From the NCBI RefSeq assembly GCF_014642875.1, contig NZ_BMJC01000003.1, positions 496,001-560,000 on the forward strand: a stretch of 64,000 nt of DNA, written 5' to 3'. The stretch is from Puia dinghuensis. Lineage in GTDB: Bacteria; Bacteroidota; Bacteroidia; Chitinophagales; Chitinophagaceae. Positions 28,347 through 36,214 of this stretch are shown here, piece by piece. Under the pieces are notes generated by a model. The model saw only the letters and a program-made list of their open reading frames with translations. It was not told where the DNA came from and made no database searches. The position numbers and the translations under genes are program-made. The first letter of the stretch is position 1. Every line of letters starts with the position of its first letter.

Positions 28347-28365
28347 CCGCTCAAAAAAGCACGGC

Positions 28366-30207
28366 ATGTATCGGACTCATACCTGTGGAGAATTAAGAAG
28401 CGCGCAGATCGGCCAGACTGTAACCCTTGCGGGCTGGGTACAGACCCTTCGGAAATTTGGTAGTATCACTTTCATCGACCTTCGGGACCGCTATGGCATC
28501 ACCCAACTATTGTTTGGTGAAAGTTTGAACAAAGCGCTGGCGGATAATCCGCTGGGCAGAGAGTTCGTCGTGCAGGTGAAGGGGGAAGTCACCGGGCGGA
28601 CCAGCAAGAACCCGCAGTTGCCTACGGGGGATATCGAGATCACTGTCCAATCCTTTACTATTCTGAATAAGGCCGTCACTCCGCCTTTTACCATCCAGGA
28701 CGATACGGATGGGGGAGACGATCTGCGGATGAAGTACCGGTTTCTCGACCTGCGCCGGCCGGCCGTGCGGAAGAACCTGGAATTGCGTTATGCCGTCAAC
28801 CGGGCAGCCCGCAACTATCTGCATGAAAATCATTTTATGGACCTGGAGACGCCCTTCCTGATCAAGTCGACGCCGGAGGGGGCACGTGATTTCGTCGTTC
28901 CCTCGCGGATGAACCCGGGCCAGTTCTATGCCCTTCCCCAGTCGCCGCAGACGTTCAAACAACTATTGATGGTAAGCGGTTATGACCGATACTATCAGAT
29001 AGTCAAATGTTTTCGTGATGAAGACCTGCGTGCCGACCGGCAGCCCGAATTCACCCAGATAGACTGTGAGATGAGCTTTGTCGAACAGGAAGACATCCTT
29101 TCGATGTTTGAAGGGATGGTGAAATATATCTTCAAAACGGTGAAGAACATCGATTACACCGACGTTCTTCAGCGGATCACCTGGGAAGAAGCCATGTGGC
29201 AATACGGCAATGACAAGCCCGACATCCGGTTTGGAATGAAACTGCTGAACCTGAAATCGGCCTTTACCAAGGGCGGAGTCATCGTTGCGAAGGGAGAACT
29301 GATAAATGGCGCGGGTTTTGGCGTATTTGACAATGCGGAGACGGTGCTGGCCATCGCGGTGCCGGGTTGCAGCGAATATACCCGTAAGCAGACCGACGAG
29401 CTGACGGAATGGATAAAGCGGCCGCAGATCGGGATGCAGGGATTGGTGTATATCAAATACAACACCGACGGTACGCTGAAGAGCAGTGTCGATAAGTTTT
29501 ATAATGAAGAGAAATTAAAAGCCATCGCTGCGGCGGCAGAAGCCAAACCCGGCGACCTGATCCTTGTGCTGGCCGGCAGGGAAGAGCGGACGCGCAAGGC
29601 GATGAGCGAGCTTCGGCTGGAGATGGGCAGGCGTTTAGGGCTTCGCCGGGAAGATGAATTCAAACTCTTATGGGTGCTGGATTTCCCATTATTTGAGTAT
29701 GCCGAGGAAGAGAATCGCTGGGTGGCCCGTCACCACCCCTTCACTTCACCAAAACCATCCGACGTCGAAGTGATGATTGCCAACAGCCCCCTTATAGAGA
29801 ACCCGGAGAAATACCTGGAACACCCCTATAATCATATCAAAGCCAACGCCTATGACATGGTGCTCAACGGGAATGAGATCGGCGGGGGGTCTATCCGCAT
29901 CTACCAGCGCGAACTGCAGGAGAAGATGTTTGCCGCCCTGGGGATGACCCAGGAAGAGGCCCTGCATAAGTTTGGCTTCCTGCTTGGCGCTTTCGAATAT
30001 GGTGCGCCGCCGCATGGGGGTATTGCCTTTGGTTTCGACCGGTTGTGCGCCATCCTTGGCGGCAGCGAGAGCATCCGGGATTTTATTGCCTTCCCGAAGA
30101 ACAACAGCGGAAGGGATGTGATGCTGGACGCGCCAAGCACGATCGATGAGAAGCAATTGAAAGAGTTGTCCATTCAATTAGATACCAGTGGGAGGGATAG
30201 TTTATGA
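28366..30207 (+). CDS. aspS: Aspartyl-tRNA synthetase
   Basis: The 613-residue class II synthetase charges tRNA-Asp. The N-terminal OB-fold anticodon-binding domain opens with [11 protein letters not shown] and [23 protein letters not shown]. Class II motif 2 is [18 protein letters not shown] and motif 3 is [15 protein letters not shown]-type insertion lies between them, so this is the bacterial form. Length is typical. The start at 28366 is set by the conserved N-terminus and the promoter box. Its stop overlaps the ATG of the next membrane protein (ATGA). Confidence 0.97.
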   Translation: MYRTHTCGELRSAQIGQTVTLAGWVQTLRKFGSITFIDLRDRYGITQLLFGESLNKALADNPLGREFVVQVKGEVTGRTSKNPQLPTGDIEITVQSFTILNKAVTPPFTIQDDTDGGDDLRMKYRFLDLRRPAVRKNLELRYAVNRAARNYLHENHFMDLETPFLIKSTPEGARDFVVPSRMNPGQFYALPQSPQTFKQLLMVSGYDRYYQIVKCFRDEDLRADRQPEFTQIDCEMSFVEQEDILSMFEGMVKYIFKTVKNIDYTDVLQRITWEEAMWQYGNDKPDIRFGMKLLNLKSAFTKGGVIVAKGELINGAGFGVFDNAETVLAIAVPGCSEYTRKQTDELTEWIKRPQIGMQGLVYIKYNTDGTLKSSVDKFYNEEKLKAIAAAAEAKPGDLILVLAGREERTRKAMSELRLEMGRRLGLRREDEFKLLWVLDFPLFEYAEEENRWVARHHPFTSPKPSDVEVMIANSPLIENPEKYLEHPYNHIKANAYDMVLNGNEIGGGSIRIYQRELQEKMFAALGMTQEEALHKFGFLLGAFEYGAPPHGGIAFGFDRLCAILGGSESIRDFIAFPKNNSGRDVMLDAPSTIDEKQLKELSIQLDTSGRDSL

Positions 30208-30704
30208 AAACAACACTAAGATTCGCATCGATACTCAGCTGGTTTAACATCATCGTGTGGGGATTCTTCGCGGCCCTGATGCTGTTGGGGTCGCTGGCGG
30301 TAGGATATATCCCATTGATGATCTTTGCGGTTCTTTTCTGCGCCATTCCGCTTAACTGTTATGCGGCCCTTCAGCTGCACAAGAGCATCCGCCGCCCCAA
30401 CATCAAGCTGAGCAGTCAAACGCCGGTGGGTATCCGGTTTGTAGGATTTGTGGCCCTTTTCTTTGGCATTATGACGATCACCAACAGCATCGGCAACATC
30501 CGGAATCCAAAGGAGATGCTCGAACTTTCCAAAGAAGCTTTTTCGCAGGTGAAGTGGTTGAATATGTCTACTGCGACGGTGAGCAGCATGCGGACGGGTG
30601 GGATCATCGGGCTGTTATTGGGGTTGGCTGTCATCGTCAATGTGGTGCTGAACCTGCGGCTTCTCCGGTGGTATTACTTAGTGCATCAAAGCGACGCTTC
30701 CTAG
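30204..30704 (+). CDS. Four-helix membrane protein of unknown function
   Basis: The 166-residue protein has about four hydrophobic segments: near residues 8-30, 33-55, 75-95 and 133-153. It has no recognisable catalytic motif and I cannot assign a family. The start overlaps the aspS stop by four bases, and its stop overlaps by four bases the convergent serine protease gene. Tight packing with aspS suggests co-transcription but not a shared function. Confidence 0.75.
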   Translation: MKTTLRFASILSWFNIIVWGFFAALMLLGSLAVGYIPLMIFAVLFCAIPLNCYAALQLHKSIRRPNIKLSSQTPVGIRFVGFVALFFGIMTITNSIGNIRNPKEMLELSKEAFSQVKWLNMSTATVSSMRTGGIIGLLLGLAVIVNVVLNLRLLRWYYLVHQSDAS

Positions 30705-32095
30705 GCCCGTTGACCGTTCGAGCGGCGGATTACCAGGGCAGCGACCCCACCCACGAGCAGCAGCAGCAAGGCGCCGATGATAAGGACATTCACCACTCCA
30801 CCGGCTGCCTGGTCATTCCCAACCTTTATGTTCTCCCGGCAATCGGCAATATAAGTATAGATGCCGGGGTAGTGGCTGTTCAACCGCAGGACTGTTTCAA
30901 ACTGTTTCAAGGCTGTCCGGTATTGGTGCTGGCTGTATGAGTCCAGCGCCCGGGCGAAGCGACGGGTGGCGGTGCCCGGTGAGGCGGTGATGCCGGCGCT
31001 GTCCAGGTATTCGTCAAGTATGGTGACGGGTACGGCGAAATTGAGCCCTGCAGCCAGGCCGCCGTTGCTCTCCAGGCTGCCAAAGGTGGTGAGCCCTACT
31101 ACTTCCCCTCTTTCATTACAGACAGGTCCTCCACTGCTGCCGTGGTTGATATTGGCATCCATCTGCACCAGGGGCCAGCCGCCAACCGACTTTTTTATCG
31201 CGCTGACGATGCCGGTGGTAAGGGTCGGTTCGATGGCCGAGGCGGCGGAGACGAAATCATTGTTGGTGACGGGTCCCGGATAGCCGTAGACAAAGAGTTG
31301 TTCGCCGACATTGGGCAGGTCGCCGTGGGCGAGGCTCAGTACGGGCATTTCCTCGGTTGCGGCGATCTTCAGGATCGCGATATCCTTACCCGGCATCGGC
31401 TGGCCTTTGATGACGATGTCGGCGAGCCTTTTTATTGTGTCGCTGTGCTGGTTGCCGCTATCGCTTCGATAGACTACGTAGATGTTCTTCTTCAGATCGT
31501 AAAGGATCATGGAGAAGAGGCGGGAGTAGACGGAAGCATAGGTGTTGTACAGGAGGCTGCGCTGTTGCTCGTTGAAGTGGGTGGCCCAGGAAGATTCGAG
31601 GGCGGCGATGGAGGCCTCTGTTATCTGCCGGAATGCCGAAAGGATAAATTGCCGCCGGATGAAGGCATCTTCCCGGTCGATGAGGTGGCAATTGGTGGCT
31701 ACATAACCGTCGCCGGTGATGAAGAAGCCGGTGCCGATGGAGGTGATCTGTTCGGGTTGCTTTATATAATCAAAGGTGGTCTGGAAAAACCGGGCGGGAT
31801 AATTGTTCATCTCCCGCAGGACGATATCCAGCTTTTGTTCGGGGGGAACGCCGCCTCCATGGTCCAGGTTTTGAATGGAATCCAGCAAGGTATTGAAGGC
31901 CTTGTTATCCATTTTCATGCTGTTGACATAGACGCTGGCAGTGTATTCTGTGCGGATCATGACGACTCCCGGCCGGTTGAGGGCATAATTCTCCACGCCT
32001 GACATCTTGGGGTCCTCACCGGCAGCGAGGCAATGGACGGTTGCCAGGAGAAGGGTGAAAAGAGAAAGGATCAATGGCAAACGGGATGGCGTCAT
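30701..32095 (-). CDS. Trypsin-fold serine protease with C-terminal membrane anchor
   Basis: The 464-residue protein has a signal peptide (about 1-25) and a DegP-like chymotrypsin fold with a complete triad: His137 in ATNCHLI, Asp238 in KDIAILKI and Ser321 in NHGSSGGPV. An insertion of about 60 residues between His and Asp (FRQITEASIAALESS to SDSGNQHSD) is helical and larger than usual. No PDZ domain follows; instead there is a TPR-like helical segment (ALDSYSQHQYRTALKQFETVLRLNSHYPGIYTYIADC) and a final membrane span near 434-457 ending in RRSNGQRA. It is therefore likely tethered in the inner membrane with its catalytic domain in the periplasm. The substrate is unknown. Confidence 0.88.
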   Translation of the reverse strand: MTPSRLPLILSLFTLLLATVHCLAAGEDPKMSGVENYALNRPGVVMIRTEYTASVYVNSMKMDNKAFNTLLDSIQNLDHGGGVPPEQKLDIVLREMNNYPARFFQTTFDYIKQPEQITSIGTGFFITGDGYVATNCHLIDREDAFIRRQFILSAFRQITEASIAALESSWATHFNEQQRSLLYNTYASVYSRLFSMILYDLKKNIYVVYRSDSGNQHSDTIKRLADIVIKGQPMPGKDIAILKIAATEEMPVLSLAHGDLPNVGEQLFVYGYPGPVTNNDFVSAASAIEPTLTTGIVSAIKKSVGGWPLVQMDANINHGSSGGPVCNERGEVVGLTTFGSLESNGGLAAGLNFAVPVTILDEYLDSAGITASPGTATRRFARALDSYSQHQYRTALKQFETVLRLNSHYPGIYTYIADCRENIKVGNDQAAGGVVNVLIIGALLLLLVGGVAALVIRRSNGQRA

Positions 32096-32155
32096 AGCTC
32101 CCTATAGAACATAAAAAAGGATAACTTGTTGTACTATTGTTGTTTAAATTTTGTT

Positions 32156-33421
32156 ATGGTATCCCAACAGGCCCCGCTGGCAGAGCGGCTCCGTCCGCAA
32201 ACGCTGGATCAACTGGTCGGTCAGCAGCACCTCACCGGCAAAAAAAGTGTATTGCGGACAGCCATCGAGCATGGAAAGCCGCCCTCCATGATCCTTTGGG
32301 GCCCGCCCGGAACGGGCAAGACCACTATTGCCGGGATCATCGCCAATACCCTGGCAGTGCCTTTTTATACGCTTAGCGCCATCTCTGCGGGTGTTAAGGA
32401 GGTGCGGGAAGTCATCGCCGAAGCCCGGGAAAAAGAGCGGGCTATTCTCTTTATCGACGAGATCCACCGGTTTAATAAAGGCCAGCAGGATGCCCTGCTG
32501 GGTGCAGTGGAGAAGGGGGTGGTGACCCTCATCGGCGCCACTACCGAGAATCCTTCCTTTGAAGTCAACAGCGCCTTGCTAAGCCGCTGCCAGGTCTATA
32601 TCTTAAAACCACTGACCGATGAAGACCTGGGAATACTCATCGATAATGCCTTCCGGGATGATCCCTGGCTCCGGGAGTCGGGTATCGAACTGAAAGAAAG
32701 AAGCGCCCTGATCAATATCTCCGGCGGGGATGCGCGGAAGCTACTCAACCTGCTCGAAGTAGTCTGTGATGCAGCCGGCAAGGGCGCCGTGGTCACCGAT
32801 GCCCTGGTGATGGAGATCGCACAACAGCGGGTAGCCCTATATGACAAGAAAGGCGACCAGCATTATGATATTATTTCGGCCTTTATAAAATGCATCCGGG
32901 GGAGCGATCCCAATGCGGCGGTTTACTGGCTGGCCCGCATGATCGAAGGCGGCGAAGACGTCAAATTCATCGCGCGGCGGATGCTGATCCTCGCCAGCGA
33001 GGACATCGGGAATGCGAATCCGAATGCCCTGCTGCTGGCCAATGCCTGTTTTGAAGCCGTCAACAAGATAGGATACCCCGAGTCCAACCTCATCTTATCG
33101 CAGTGCGCCATCTATCTGGCGTCATCGCCAAAAAGCAATTCGGCAACCGTAGCGATCGGCGCTGCACAGTCTGCGGTGAGCACTCACGGTGATCTGCCCG
33201 TGCCGTTGCATATCCGCAATGCCCCCACAAGGCTGATGAAGAATTTAGATTATGGCAAAGGCTATGAATACAGCCATAGCTATGAGGGTAATTTTTCTCT
33301 ACAAGAATACCTGCCGAAGGAAATTGCAGGCACTCCCTTTTATGTGCCGGGGAAGAATGCAAGGGAAGAAGAGCTGCGCAAATTCCTGAAGGGCCTATGG
33401 GGTGAAAAATATGGATATTAA
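32156..33421 (+). CDS. rarA: Replication-associated recombination protein RarA (MgsA)
   Basis: The 421-residue AAA+ ATPase acts at stalled replication forks. Walker A is GPPGTGKTT, Walker B is [18 protein letters not shown], sensor 1 is [19 protein letters not shown], and the C-terminal domain carries [27 protein letters not shown]. The opening [20 protein letters not shown] is diagnostic of RarA/MgsA rather than clamp-loader or RuvB proteins. ATG 32156 is preferred over the alternative start at 32126. The GNAT gene follows three bases after the stop and is probably co-transcribed. Confidence 0.96.
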   Translation: MVSQQAPLAERLRPQTLDQLVGQQHLTGKKSVLRTAIEHGKPPSMILWGPPGTGKTTIAGIIANTLAVPFYTLSAISAGVKEVREVIAEAREKERAILFIDEIHRFNKGQQDALLGAVEKGVVTLIGATTENPSFEVNSALLSRCQVYILKPLTDEDLGILIDNAFRDDPWLRESGIELKERSALINISGGDARKLLNLLEVVCDAAGKGAVVTDALVMEIAQQRVALYDKKGDQHYDIISAFIKCIRGSDPNAAVYWLARMIEGGEDVKFIARRMLILASEDIGNANPNALLLANACFEAVNKIGYPESNLILSQCAIYLASSPKSNSATVAIGAAQSAVSTHGDLPVPLHIRNAPTRLMKNLDYGKGYEYSHSYEGNFSLQEYLPKEIAGTPFYVPGKNAREEELRKFLKGLWGEKYGY

Positions 33422-33424
33422 TAT

Positions 33425-33874
33425 ATGACAAACTGGACCTGTAAGTATTTCGATCAGCTGACAACGGAAGAGTTGTATGCCATTCTGCGGCTGCGCAGCG
33501 AAGTATTCGTCGTCGAGCAGAACTGTGTTTTTCTCGACATGGATAATAAAGATATGCACTGTCATCATGTAATGGGGTGGAGAGGCGATCTGCTTGCCGG
33601 ATATTCCCGTATCGTACCCGCGGGAATTTCCTATGTGGAATCTTCGATAGGGAGAATCGTAACATCCCCTGCTGCAAGAGGCGCCGGTGTCGGCAGAGAG
33701 TTGCTGATAAAAAGCATCGACCAGTTATATACGCTACATGGAAAACGCAATATTCGGATAGGTGCTCAATACTACTTAAAAAGATTTTATGAATCATTTG
33801 GCTTTGTCCAAAAAGGGGAAATATATCTCGAAGATGGAATCGAACACATAGAGATGTTGTTATCCAGTCATTAA
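33425..33874 (+). CDS. ElaA-like GNAT acetyltransferase
   Basis: The 149-residue protein resembles ElaA-type GNAT acetyltransferases: LRLRSEVFVVEQNCVFLDMDNKD near the N-terminus, the acetyl-CoA-binding turn RGAGVGRELL near residue 85, and a terminal FYESFGFVQKGEIYLEDGI. The substrate for ElaA proteins is not established. The gene follows rarA by three bases. A 154-base gap after it holds no other gene. Confidence 0.88.
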   Translation: MTNWTCKYFDQLTTEELYAILRLRSEVFVVEQNCVFLDMDNKDMHCHHVMGWRGDLLAGYSRIVPAGISYVESSIGRIVTSPAARGAGVGRELLIKSIDQLYTLHGKRNIRIGAQYYLKRFYESFGFVQKGEIYLEDGIEHIEMLLSSH

Positions 33875-34028
33875 TGTTATTCCTTTTTTTGGAAAGTCCT
33901 TTGTGGATAAAATAGTTACATATACGTACACAATTTGCTTTCCTTTTTTCGTTTCTTACATGCGACCCCCTTTTCAATCAGATTGATAGGGAGGAATCCA
34001 AACCATCGGAAAACTAAATCTAATATCA

Positions 34029-35003
34029 ATGAAACAGAGTTTACACTCCTTATCTTGGAAGTGTTTGTTTGTCGCCGCTACCTTATGCCTATCTGCTTCT
34101 GCTTACAGCCAGGAAGATGAGAAAAATAATACAGAGATAGGTGTGACGATGGGGCCTATGGTCTTCTTGGGTGACCTGGGTGGTCACGCAGGGGTGGGCA
34201 CCACCTTCATCAAGGACTGGAACTGGAACACTACCAAGCTGGCTGTAGGCGCGTATGCCGCAGTTTATCCTCAACAGTGGCTGGGTTTTCGTCTCTCTTT
34301 TAATTATGGCGCCATCGAAGGCTTCGATGCATCCATCAAGCCCAAGGGCGGCGACGAAGTGAGCCGGCTCGATCGTAACCTGGATTTTCAAAGTAAAATA
34401 GTCGAAGGAACAGTGATGGCAGAAGTTTATCCTACCGTTTTCCTGGAGGATGATCCGGATGATGTTTTCGCCCGTTTGCGCCCTTATGGGGTCATCGGCC
34501 TGGGTGTCTTCCACTTCCATCCATACGGCAGCTACAGGGACCCCAACACGGGTGCAACGGAGTGGGTTTCTCTGCCCGAACTGCATACGGAGGGTGAAGG
34601 CTTCCCCGAGTATCCTAACAGCAAGCCCTATAAGCTGACACAGTTGAATATCCCGATGGGCTTTGGTGTCAAGTTCTTTCTTTCCGAGAACGTGAACCTG
34701 TCCTTCGAGATCGTGCACCGGAAGACCTTTACGGACTATATCGATGATGTGCATGACAGGTATATCGACCCGGCCTTGTTCTATAAATACCTTTCACCGC
34801 AGCTGGCGCCTATCGCGGCTGCCATGTCCAATAAGGCTGTCGGCGGATATAGCAATCCGAATTACAAGACCGGTTCTATCCGCGGCAATCCCGGGAATAA
34901 CGACGCCTATTTTACGGCTCAGTTCAAACTCGGTATCCGTCTCGGCGGTGGTAGCGCACAGCGCTGGAGGAATTCCACCCACTGTCCGTTGCTGAGGTTC
35001 TAA
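34029..35003 (+). CDS. Outer-membrane beta-barrel protein (DUF6089-like)
   Basis: The 324-residue exported protein has a signal peptide ending near residue 27 (SASAYSQ). Alternating hydrophobic strands start with IGVTMGPMVFLGDLGGHAG, a pattern I associate with DUF6089-type Bacteroidota barrels. Further strands include LRPYGVIGLGVFHFHPYGSY and VNLSFEIVHRKTFTDYIDD. It ends CPLLRF rather than the classic aromatic barrel terminus, so the C-terminus may be a short extension. The function is unknown; outer-membrane location is inferred. It stands alone with its own upstream region and is followed by direct repeats. Confidence 0.75.
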   Translation: MKQSLHSLSWKCLFVAATLCLSASAYSQEDEKNNTEIGVTMGPMVFLGDLGGHAGVGTTFIKDWNWNTTKLAVGAYAAVYPQQWLGFRLSFNYGAIEGFDASIKPKGGDEVSRLDRNLDFQSKIVEGTVMAEVYPTVFLEDDPDDVFARLRPYGVIGLGVFHFHPYGSYRDPNTGATEWVSLPELHTEGEGFPEYPNSKPYKLTQLNIPMGFGVKFFLSENVNLSFEIVHRKTFTDYIDDVHDRYIDPALFYKYLSPQLAPIAAAMSNKAVGGYSNPNYKTGSIRGNPGNNDAYFTAQFKLGIRLGGGSAQRWRNSTHCPLLRF

Positions 35004-35019
35004 ATTCAAAAATGGCATT

Positions 35020-35071
35020 TAGTTGTTGATCGTACTCAATAGTTGTTTTTTGATCGTTGTTTTAAGTTGTT
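35020..35071. repeat. Helically spaced AGTTGTT direct repeats upstream of the sorting-domain-like gene
   Basis: TAGTTGTT occurs at 35020-35027 and 35040-35047 and a variant AAGTTGTT at 35064-35071. GATCGT follows the first two. Spacing of about 20 and 24 bases is near two helical turns, in the short gap before the start at 35112. This may be a regulator site or simply T-rich drift. Confidence 0.35.
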
Positions 35072-35111
35072 TCTTTAATCCGTACCCTATTTCTCATTTA
35101 TTGAAATCATT

Positions 35112-35543
35112 ATGGCCCAAACTGTACCCCTAAAGAAAACTTTCCCCTCTCCGGGCGCCCTCCTGACCATCATCGGACTGGCGCTTGGCGTACAAAACCC
35201 CGCTTTTGCCACCGGCGCCCATGGAGCAGCCGGGAGGCATTTTTCTTATCCGGGTTACGATACTATCCACAGTATCCAGGTGAGCAAAGCTCAAACCAGC
35301 AAAAAACATAAGATCAAGCTATATCCTGATGCCAGGCAGCAGGTATTGTTCTTTTCCGCCAGTGGCGAGGACGGCAGGGTTTACCAGCTGTTCCTTTTCG
35401 ACATGGACGGCCGGCTGGTAAGTCAGACCCGCATCCGCAGCCGTGAGACCACGGTGCTTACAAATATTTCAGAAGGCAACTTCCTTTTCGAGGTTTTCAC
35501 CGATGACGAGCGTATTGAGAATGGGCAGTTGACGGTGAGGTAA
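35112..35543 (+). CDS. Small exported protein resembling a stand-alone T9SS type A sorting domain
   Basis: The 143-residue protein has a signal peptide-like N-terminus (hydrophobic core about 18-33) and a short linker. A C-terminal unit of about 75 residues is laid out like a Por secretion tail: KLYPDARQQVLFFS, then YQLFLFDMDGRLVSQTRI, then TNISEGNFLFEVFTDDERI. The motif order (YP, then domain strands, then G-N-F-x-x) matches the type A sorting domain usually found at the end of large secreted proteins. Here no cargo precedes it. It could be a truncated remnant, a free beta-sandwich acting as an adaptor, or a short surface protein. The assignment rests on motif pattern only. Confidence 0.6.
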   Translation: MAQTVPLKKTFPSPGALLTIIGLALGVQNPAFATGAHGAAGRHFSYPGYDTIHSIQVSKAQTSKKHKIKLYPDARQQVLFFSASGEDGRVYQLFLFDMDGRLVSQTRIRSRETTVLTNISEGNFLFEVFTDDERIENGQLTVR

Positions 35544-35562
35544 TCCTCGGCAATGTCTAACC

Positions 35563-35687
35563 AATAAGCAAGCAGGGAAATTGGTAAAATCCGAATATCC
35601 GAAGGTTAAGTAAAACCTGATCCGTTCCCTATTTAGGTACCCTTTACAAACAAAGATTTTATTAATCACTCCCTGCTACCGCTTATT
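35563..35687. repeat. Long-range inverted repeat at convergent gene ends
   Basis: AATAAGC-aa-GCAGGGA (35563-35578) is matched by TCCCTGC-tacc-GCTTATT (35670-35687): 14 paired bases separated by 91 bases. The right arm lies inside the end of the nucleotidase gene. It may fold as a long 3' hairpin for both convergent transcripts, or be the ends of a small degenerate element. Confidence 0.4.
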
Positions 35688-36214
35688 GGATGCTTCAGAA
35701 AAATATCCGCGGCCTCCTTCCAGTTGTTGATCCGATCGTAACCTGTCACGGTGAGGTTATGCGGAGAAGTAAAGAGATAGGGCTTCCCTTTGAAGCCCTT
35801 TAGGTTTTTTACATGGTCGTCGATCATATAATCGCCAAAGACCAGGTCCTTACTACCGGTGAGGGCTATCTGCTTCCATGTGAAGAAAGGGAAGTGATCC
35901 ATCAGCCAGTCATATTTGTCCTTTAGGGAATTGGGGAATTCCATGGCGGCAGAGACGATGAACACTTCGTACTGCTTGTTCAGCTCCCGCAGCACATCGA
36001 CGCTATCCTCCATTACAGGGAGATGCCGGAAGAAACCGGGAGATCTTAGCCTTTCCATGATCATCTCCCGATGCTCCTCGGGAAACCCGATCACCCACGA
36101 GCCGATCATTTTTGTTTTGTCGGGTTCGGCGCCATATTCCTTTTTATACCATTCTATCATTTCGCCCATCGGGTCGGCGATGACCTCGTCCATGTCTATA
36201 ATGATGCGTTTCAT
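35666..36214 (-). CDS. 5'(3')-deoxyribonucleotidase (HAD superfamily)
   Basis: The 182-residue HAD-fold phosphatase has motif I IIIDMDEVIADP (Asp7 and Asp9), motif II region FIVSAAMEFPNS, and the acidic motif IV in YMIDDHVKNL. These match the NT5C-type deoxyribonucleotidases, which dephosphorylate deoxynucleoside monophosphates to adjust dNTP pools. Its start overlaps the uvrA stop by four bases (36211-36214), so it is translated from the uvrA transcript. The pairing of a DNA-repair protein with a deoxynucleotide phosphatase is suggestive, because excision releases oligonucleotides, but a functional link is inference. Confidence 0.88.
   Translation of the reverse strand: MKRIIIDMDEVIADPMGEMIEWYKKEYGAEPDKTKMIGSWVIGFPEEHREMIMERLRSPGFFRHLPVMEDSVDVLRELNKQYEVFIVSAAMEFPNSLKDKYDWLMDHFPFFTWKQIALTGSKDLVFGDYMIDDHVKNLKGFKGKPYLFTSPHNLTVTGYDRINNWKEAADIFLKHPISGSRE

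Noticed and set aside
28153-28365. N-terminal extension of aspS by about 71 codons
   Set aside because: The extension is not synthetase-like, overlaps the divergent metallopeptidase gene and precedes the -7 box.
33875-34028. Possible tRNA or small RNA between the GNAT gene and the beta-barrel gene
   Set aside because: No cloverleaf, terminator hairpin or conserved RNA motif could be drawn; T-rich spacer only.
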